A stretch of DNA of 35,739 bases, from positions 1 to 35,739 of the forward strand of contig JAAYEQ010000036.1 of the NCBI GenBank assembly GCA_012728655.1. Reading direction: 5' to 3'. This document shows positions 32,633 to 35,739 of this stretch, piece by piece. The position numbers and the translations under genes were made by a program. Within the stretch, counting starts at the first letter, position 1. Each line of letters opens with the position of its first letter. The DNA is from Syntrophomonadaceae bacterium. GTDB taxonomy: Bacteria > Bacillota > Syntrophomonadia > Syntrophomonadales > DTU052. The notes under the pieces were generated by a model. The model did not search any database. It saw only the letters and a list, made by a program, of their open reading frames with translations, and had not been told where the DNA came from.

Positions 32633-34787
32633 AGCCATGAAAAGATTCTTTGGTTATGATGAATACAAGCCCGGTCAGGAGGCGGTAGTCAAAAGTATTC
32701 TGCAGGGCCGTGATACCGTGGGAGTGATGCCGACCGGTGGCGGCAAATCACTGTGTTACCAACTTCCGGCCCTGCTCCTGCCCGGTCTCACCCTGGTTAT
32801 TTCCCCCCTGATCGCCCTTATGAAAGACCAGGTGGATGCCTTGAATGATCAGGGGGTTGCGGCTTCTTTTATCAACAGCTCTCTGGAACCGGATGAGGTA
32901 AGGTTTAGGCTTTCTCAGGCCTTGCGGGGCCGGTACAAGTTACTGTATGTCGCTCCGGAAAGGCTTACCTCCGAACACTTTAACAACTTCTTAAACAAAA
33001 TCTCCATTTCATTGGTCGCGGTTGATGAGGCGCACTGCATTTCTCAGTGGGGACACGATTTCAGACCCAGCTACCTCGGTATCGGGACCTGGATAGCCTC
33101 CCTACCGAAGCGACCCATTGTGGCAGCTTTTACGGCCACGGCCACCCCGAAAGTTAGAGAAGATATCATTCACCTGCTGGACCTGAAAGATCCTCAGGTC
33201 TTTATCAACAGTTTTGACCGTCCCAACCTGCGGTGGATGCTGATGAAAGGGGTGGACCGGGAGCGTTTTATCACCCGTTATCTGAGAGAACATCCTGAAC
33301 AACCGGGTATCATATATGCCGCAACCCGCAAAGAGGTGGACAGCCTGTTTGCGGAATTACGTGCCCGCAGGTTCAAGGTCGGGAAATACCACGCAGGGAT
33401 GAGCAGCGACGATAGGACGCGCAATCAGGAGGCGTTTATCCATGACGAGGTTCAGGTGATCGTGGCCACCAACGCTTTTGGGCTGGGCATAGACAAGTCC
33501 AATGTCCGTTTCGTTATCCATCACAATATGCCCCGTCACCTGGAAGCCTATTATCAGGAAGCCGGTCGGGCCGGGCGTGACGGTCAGGCGGCGGATTGCA
33601 TCCTGCTCTATCGTGCCGGGGATATACATATTCAGAAGTATTTGATTGAAAACGGGGGCCTCTCCCCGGAAAGGAAAGCTGTGGAGCATATCAAGCTGCA
33701 GGACATGATCGACTATTGCCATACCCCCGGTTGCCTGCGTGCCTATATCCTGAGCTATTTTGGGGAGCGGGATTTCAAATCTGAATGCGGCAACTGCAGC
33801 AATTGTAAAGACTATGCCGTAAGGGACATTACTGTCGAAGCCCAGAAGATCTTTTCCTGTGTTTACCGGATGAAGCAGCAATACGGGAGTTCGATGGTGG
33901 CGTCGGTTCTTAAAGGCTCACAACAAAAGAGGATTTACCAGTTGGGGTTTCATGAGCTTTCCACCTATGGAATTATGAGCGACGTAGCGACCGAGGATAT
34001 CATCGAGATGATAAATCTGCTGGCGGCCGAGGAATACCTCACTATAACCGCAGGCAAATACCCGATAGTAAAGCTCTGTCCCAAAGCGGCTCCGGTTTTG
34101 CGGGGAGAGAAAAGGGTGATCGTCAAATTCCCTCAACCCCCGAAATCGGTCGGCAACGAAAGTCCCGTCTTTCGGGCACTGCGTTCCCTGCGCCAGGCGA
34201 TAGCCCGGCAGCATAGTGTTCCCCCGTATGTTGTTTTTCCCGACAGTACCCTGCGGGAGATGTGCGAACGGTTGCCGCTGGACCGGGAAGAGATGCTGCG
34301 CATCACCGGAGTGGGGGAGATCAAGTTCGAAAGGTACGGATATCAGTTCCTGGAGCTGATACAAAAATACGTAGCCGATCCGGAGTCAATCGAGGATGAG
34401 AGGGGTCTGGCGGGTAAACTTTTTAAAAAAGGTGTTCCGGGCAAGAAAAAGAACAGTATTGCCGGCCGGAAATCCAGCCACCTTATCACCTGGATGCAGT
34501 TTCAAGAGGGGATGTCGTTGGATGAAATCTCCCAGGAGAGGGATCTGCGGCTGGCAACCATTCAGGAGCATTTGTTACAGGCGGTAAGAGAGGGCTATGA
34601 AGTCGACTGGGACCGGCTGATACCTCGGCACCGGGAAGAGCAGGTCTTACGAACCGCCCGGGAACTGGGGACAAACAGGTTGAAGCCGATTAAGAAAGCC
34701 CTGTCGGCAGAGATCGATTATTTCACCATAAGGATGGTCATGGAGAAAAATGGCATACGTCCTTCCCAGGGATCTCGTGCACCTTAA
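32613..34787 (+). CDS. recQ: ATP-dependent DNA helicase RecQ
   Basis: 724 residues. ATG 32613 is preferred to ATG 32601 because GAGGTG ends five bases upstream. Two RecA-like domains hold GVMPTGGGKSLCYQ (Walker A, K45), SPLIALMKDQVDAL, DEAH (138-141), FTATATPKVREDI and ATNAFGLGIDKSNVRFVIHH, then HNMPRHLEAYYQEAGRAGRDG. The zinc subdomain shows CRAYILSYFGE and CGNCSNC. The RQC winged helix is followed by an HRDC domain (about 525-595, FRALRSLRQAIARQHSVPPY) and a C-terminal HTH_40 segment (about 640-680, QFQEGMSLDEISQERDLRLA). It unwinds DNA 3'-5' in recombination repair. Full length with all family domains. Confidence 0.97.
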   Translation: MELQIRKAMKRFFGYDEYKPGQEAVVKSILQGRDTVGVMPTGGGKSLCYQLPALLLPGLTLVISPLIALMKDQVDALNDQGVAASFINSSLEPDEVRFRLSQALRGRYKLLYVAPERLTSEHFNNFLNKISISLVAVDEAHCISQWGHDFRPSYLGIGTWIASLPKRPIVAAFTATATPKVREDIIHLLDLKDPQVFINSFDRPNLRWMLMKGVDRERFITRYLREHPEQPGIIYAATRKEVDSLFAELRARRFKVGKYHAGMSSDDRTRNQEAFIHDEVQVIVATNAFGLGIDKSNVRFVIHHNMPRHLEAYYQEAGRAGRDGQAADCILLYRAGDIHIQKYLIENGGLSPERKAVEHIKLQDMIDYCHTPGCLRAYILSYFGERDFKSECGNCSNCKDYAVRDITVEAQKIFSCVYRMKQQYGSSMVASVLKGSQQKRIYQLGFHELSTYGIMSDVATEDIIEMINLLAAEEYLTITAGKYPIVKLCPKAAPVLRGEKRVIVKFPQPPKSVGNESPVFRALRSLRQAIARQHSVPPYVVFPDSTLREMCERLPLDREEMLRITGVGEIKFERYGYQFLELIQKYVADPESIEDERGLAGKLFKKGVPGKKKNSIAGRKSSHLITWMQFQEGMSLDEISQERDLRLATIQEHLLQAVREGYEVDWDRLIPRHREEQVLRTARELGTNRLKPIKKALSAEIDYFTIRMVMEKNGIRPSQGSRAP

Positions 34788-34894
34788 ATGCAGGGTTCTC
34801 CCGGTCGCTGGGCGGGGTTAATACCTGATTATATTAAGAGTATTCACCTCTTGTGAACTTTTTTCATACTATGGGTTTGCGGGGGTGAATTCGT

Positions 34895-35545
34895 TTGTAT
34901 GGCCGAAGGTCACGATTCAAGTGGTTCATTATAATTCTTATTCCATTGCTGGTGGTTTTATATCTTTTTATAGATCACAATCTTGAACGGACCCTGAAAG
35001 AGATCGCCAAATCGAAGGCACAATTGGCGGGGCAGGAGATAATCACGCGGGCCGTTAACGAAAAGGTGGCATTGAAAACCGAGTACCAGGATCTGGTTGC
35101 GGTTCACAAGGATGGAGAGGGAAGGATAGTCCTGATCCAGCCCAACACGGTTAAGATTAACCGGATGATGGCCGAGACCCTGCTCGAGGTTGAGACCGGC
35201 TTTGCCGAACTGGAAAAGCAGAATTATTCCATTCCCTTGGGGCAGGCCTTAGGGAGCAGGGTTTTTGCCGGGTATGGGCCGGGGATAAAGGTGAAGATGA
35301 TCCCGGCCGGGCAGGTAAGTGCCGATTTTATCGACAGCTTTGAAGAGGCGGGAATAAACCAGACCCGGCATTTAATCAGCCTTAGAATTTCAGGAAAAAT
35401 CAAGGTGGTTGTTCCGTTTAACGATGAAGAGGTTGACGTTAAAATGACGATACCGGTGGCGGAGACTATCGTGGTAGGACAGGTGCCGCAGACCTATATG
35501 ATGCTCAAGAATCAGGGCAAGATCCTGGGCTTGAGCGCAGAATGA
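34895..35545 (+). CDS. yunB: Sporulation protein YunB
   Basis: 216 residues, TTG start behind GGGGGTGA. One N-terminal membrane helix (about 9-28, FKWFIIILIPLLVVLYLF) is followed by the YunB outer region: IAKSKAQLAGQEIITRAVNE, then LIQPNTVKINRMMAETLLEV, VFAGYGPGIKVKMIPAGQV, TRHLISLRISGKIKVVVPF and MTIPVAETIVVGQVPQTYM. YunB is a sigma-E-dependent mother-cell protein needed for full sporulation in Bacillus; its biochemical role is open. A CATACTAT at 34865-34872, 22 bases before the start, fits a sigma-E/G -10 element, although no convincing -35 is seen. recQ upstream has no clear terminator. Confidence 0.9.
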   Translation: MYGRRSRFKWFIIILIPLLVVLYLFIDHNLERTLKEIAKSKAQLAGQEIITRAVNEKVALKTEYQDLVAVHKDGEGRIVLIQPNTVKINRMMAETLLEVETGFAELEKQNYSIPLGQALGSRVFAGYGPGIKVKMIPAGQVSADFIDSFEEAGINQTRHLISLRISGKIKVVVPFNDEEVDVKMTIPVAETIVVGQVPQTYMMLKNQGKILGLSAE

Positions 35546-35618
35546 CGGTTTTCAATAAACCTGTATGACATAGACTTGAGGCTGGCAAAATATGAATAGA
35601 AAAGGGGACAAAAGGGCC

Positions 35619-35648
35619 TTGACTGAGGGAAGGGGGGCATGATAATAT
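35619..35648 (+). promoter_or_regulatory. Promoter near the right edge
   Basis: TTGACT (35619-35624), 18 bases, TAATAT (35643-35648). It drives whatever begins at or beyond the window edge. A GCGGC/GCCGC hairpin follows at about 35656-35670. Confidence 0.5.
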
Positions 35649-35688
35649 AACTTTCGCGGCGGGGAGCCGCAGGGAGAGGAGACCGAGC

Positions 35689-35739
35689 CTGGAAATAAAG
35701 GTCAGCCGGGAGAAAGGGTTGACGCGACAGGCGAGGACA
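35689..35739 (+). CDS. Possible start of a truncated coding region (CTG start)
   Basis: The frame from CTG 35689 is open to the window end and reads LEIKVSREKGLTRQART, a plausible protein start, with AGGAG seven bases upstream. No ATG, GTG or TTG lies between the promoter and this point in that frame. A TTG at 35719 is the next candidate. The alternative is an untranslated structured leader cut by the edge. Identity cannot be judged. Confidence 0.25.
   Translation, partial: MEIKVSREKGLTRQART

Noticed and set aside
35650-35739. glmS ribozyme or glycine riboswitch at the right edge
   Set aside because: Short resemblances (GGAGAG, GTTGACG) do not extend to the conserved cores, and the sequence is cut off.
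1-35739. CRISPR arrays, prophage or integrated element with attachment sites
   Set aside because: No regularly spaced repeats, integrase, phage genes or duplicated tRNA 3' end were seen.

Overview
The window looks like a chromosomal segment of an endospore-forming Clostridia-class Firmicute, perhaps a Peptococcaceae or Syntrophomonas relative. This is an inference from gene content and order, not from a database match. The supporting points are: Gram-positive-type Shine-Dalgarno sites (AAGGAGG/GGGAGG) with many GTG and TTG starts; a T-box in front of pheST; a leader-type attenuator in front of infC-rpmI-rplT; the sporulation genes ytxC and yunB; and the conserved neighbourhood ytxC / thrS / infC-rpmI-rplT / ktrAB / rRNA methylase / pheST / zapA / polX / mutS2 / tyrS.

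Layout. 1-1.5 kb: remnant of an ISLre2-type transposase with an internal deletion, then a tRNA-Leu(CAG) with its own promoter and terminator. 1.6-3.4 kb: an unknown beta-rich protein, then a YhfC-type intramembrane protease overlapping a small DUF3887-like lipoprotein. 3.6-7.3 kb: ytxC behind a sigma-E-like promoter, then a DUF445 membrane protein and thrS. 7.4-9.3 kb: yjbQ on the minus strand, diverging from the infC-rpmI-rplT translation operon. 9.4-12.4 kb: the KtrA/KtrB potassium uptake pair and a SpoU-family rRNA methyltransferase. 12.5-16.2 kb: promoter, a tiny YqzL-like ORF, a Phe T-box, pheS, and a short pheT lacking the usual N-terminal tRNA-binding domain. 16.5-22.9 kb: zapA, polX, a DUF421 protein, a NIF3-like protein and mutS2. 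23.0-25.4 kb (minus): a class A penicillin-binding protein with a Cys-rich tail. 25.7-27.0 kb: tyrS. 27.2-32.4 kb is the most accessory part: an HTH-Uma2 nuclease fusion with its own promoter, an ABC permease without an ATPase, a small helical protein, a minus-strand cassette of sigma factor / DUF4367 anti-sigma-like membrane protein / secreted DUF6147-like protein, and a divergent membrane protein. 32.4-35.7 kb: a questionable small ORF, recQ, yunB, and a promoter with the start of something cut by the window edge.

How the genes work together. Most of the window is translation machinery (three aminoacyl-tRNA synthetases, IF3, L20, L35, tRNA-Leu, an rRNA methylase) with DNA maintenance (PolX, MutS2, RecQ), cell division or envelope (ZapA, PBP1) and sporulation genes. 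The best candidate for an undescribed system is the 29.8-31.7 kb cassette. A sigma factor and a membrane-anchored DUF4367 protein overlap translationally. They are followed by a secreted protein whose ribosome-binding site lies inside a long inverted repeat, and the cassette is headed by a perfect 8-bp palindrome shared with the divergent membrane-protein gene.
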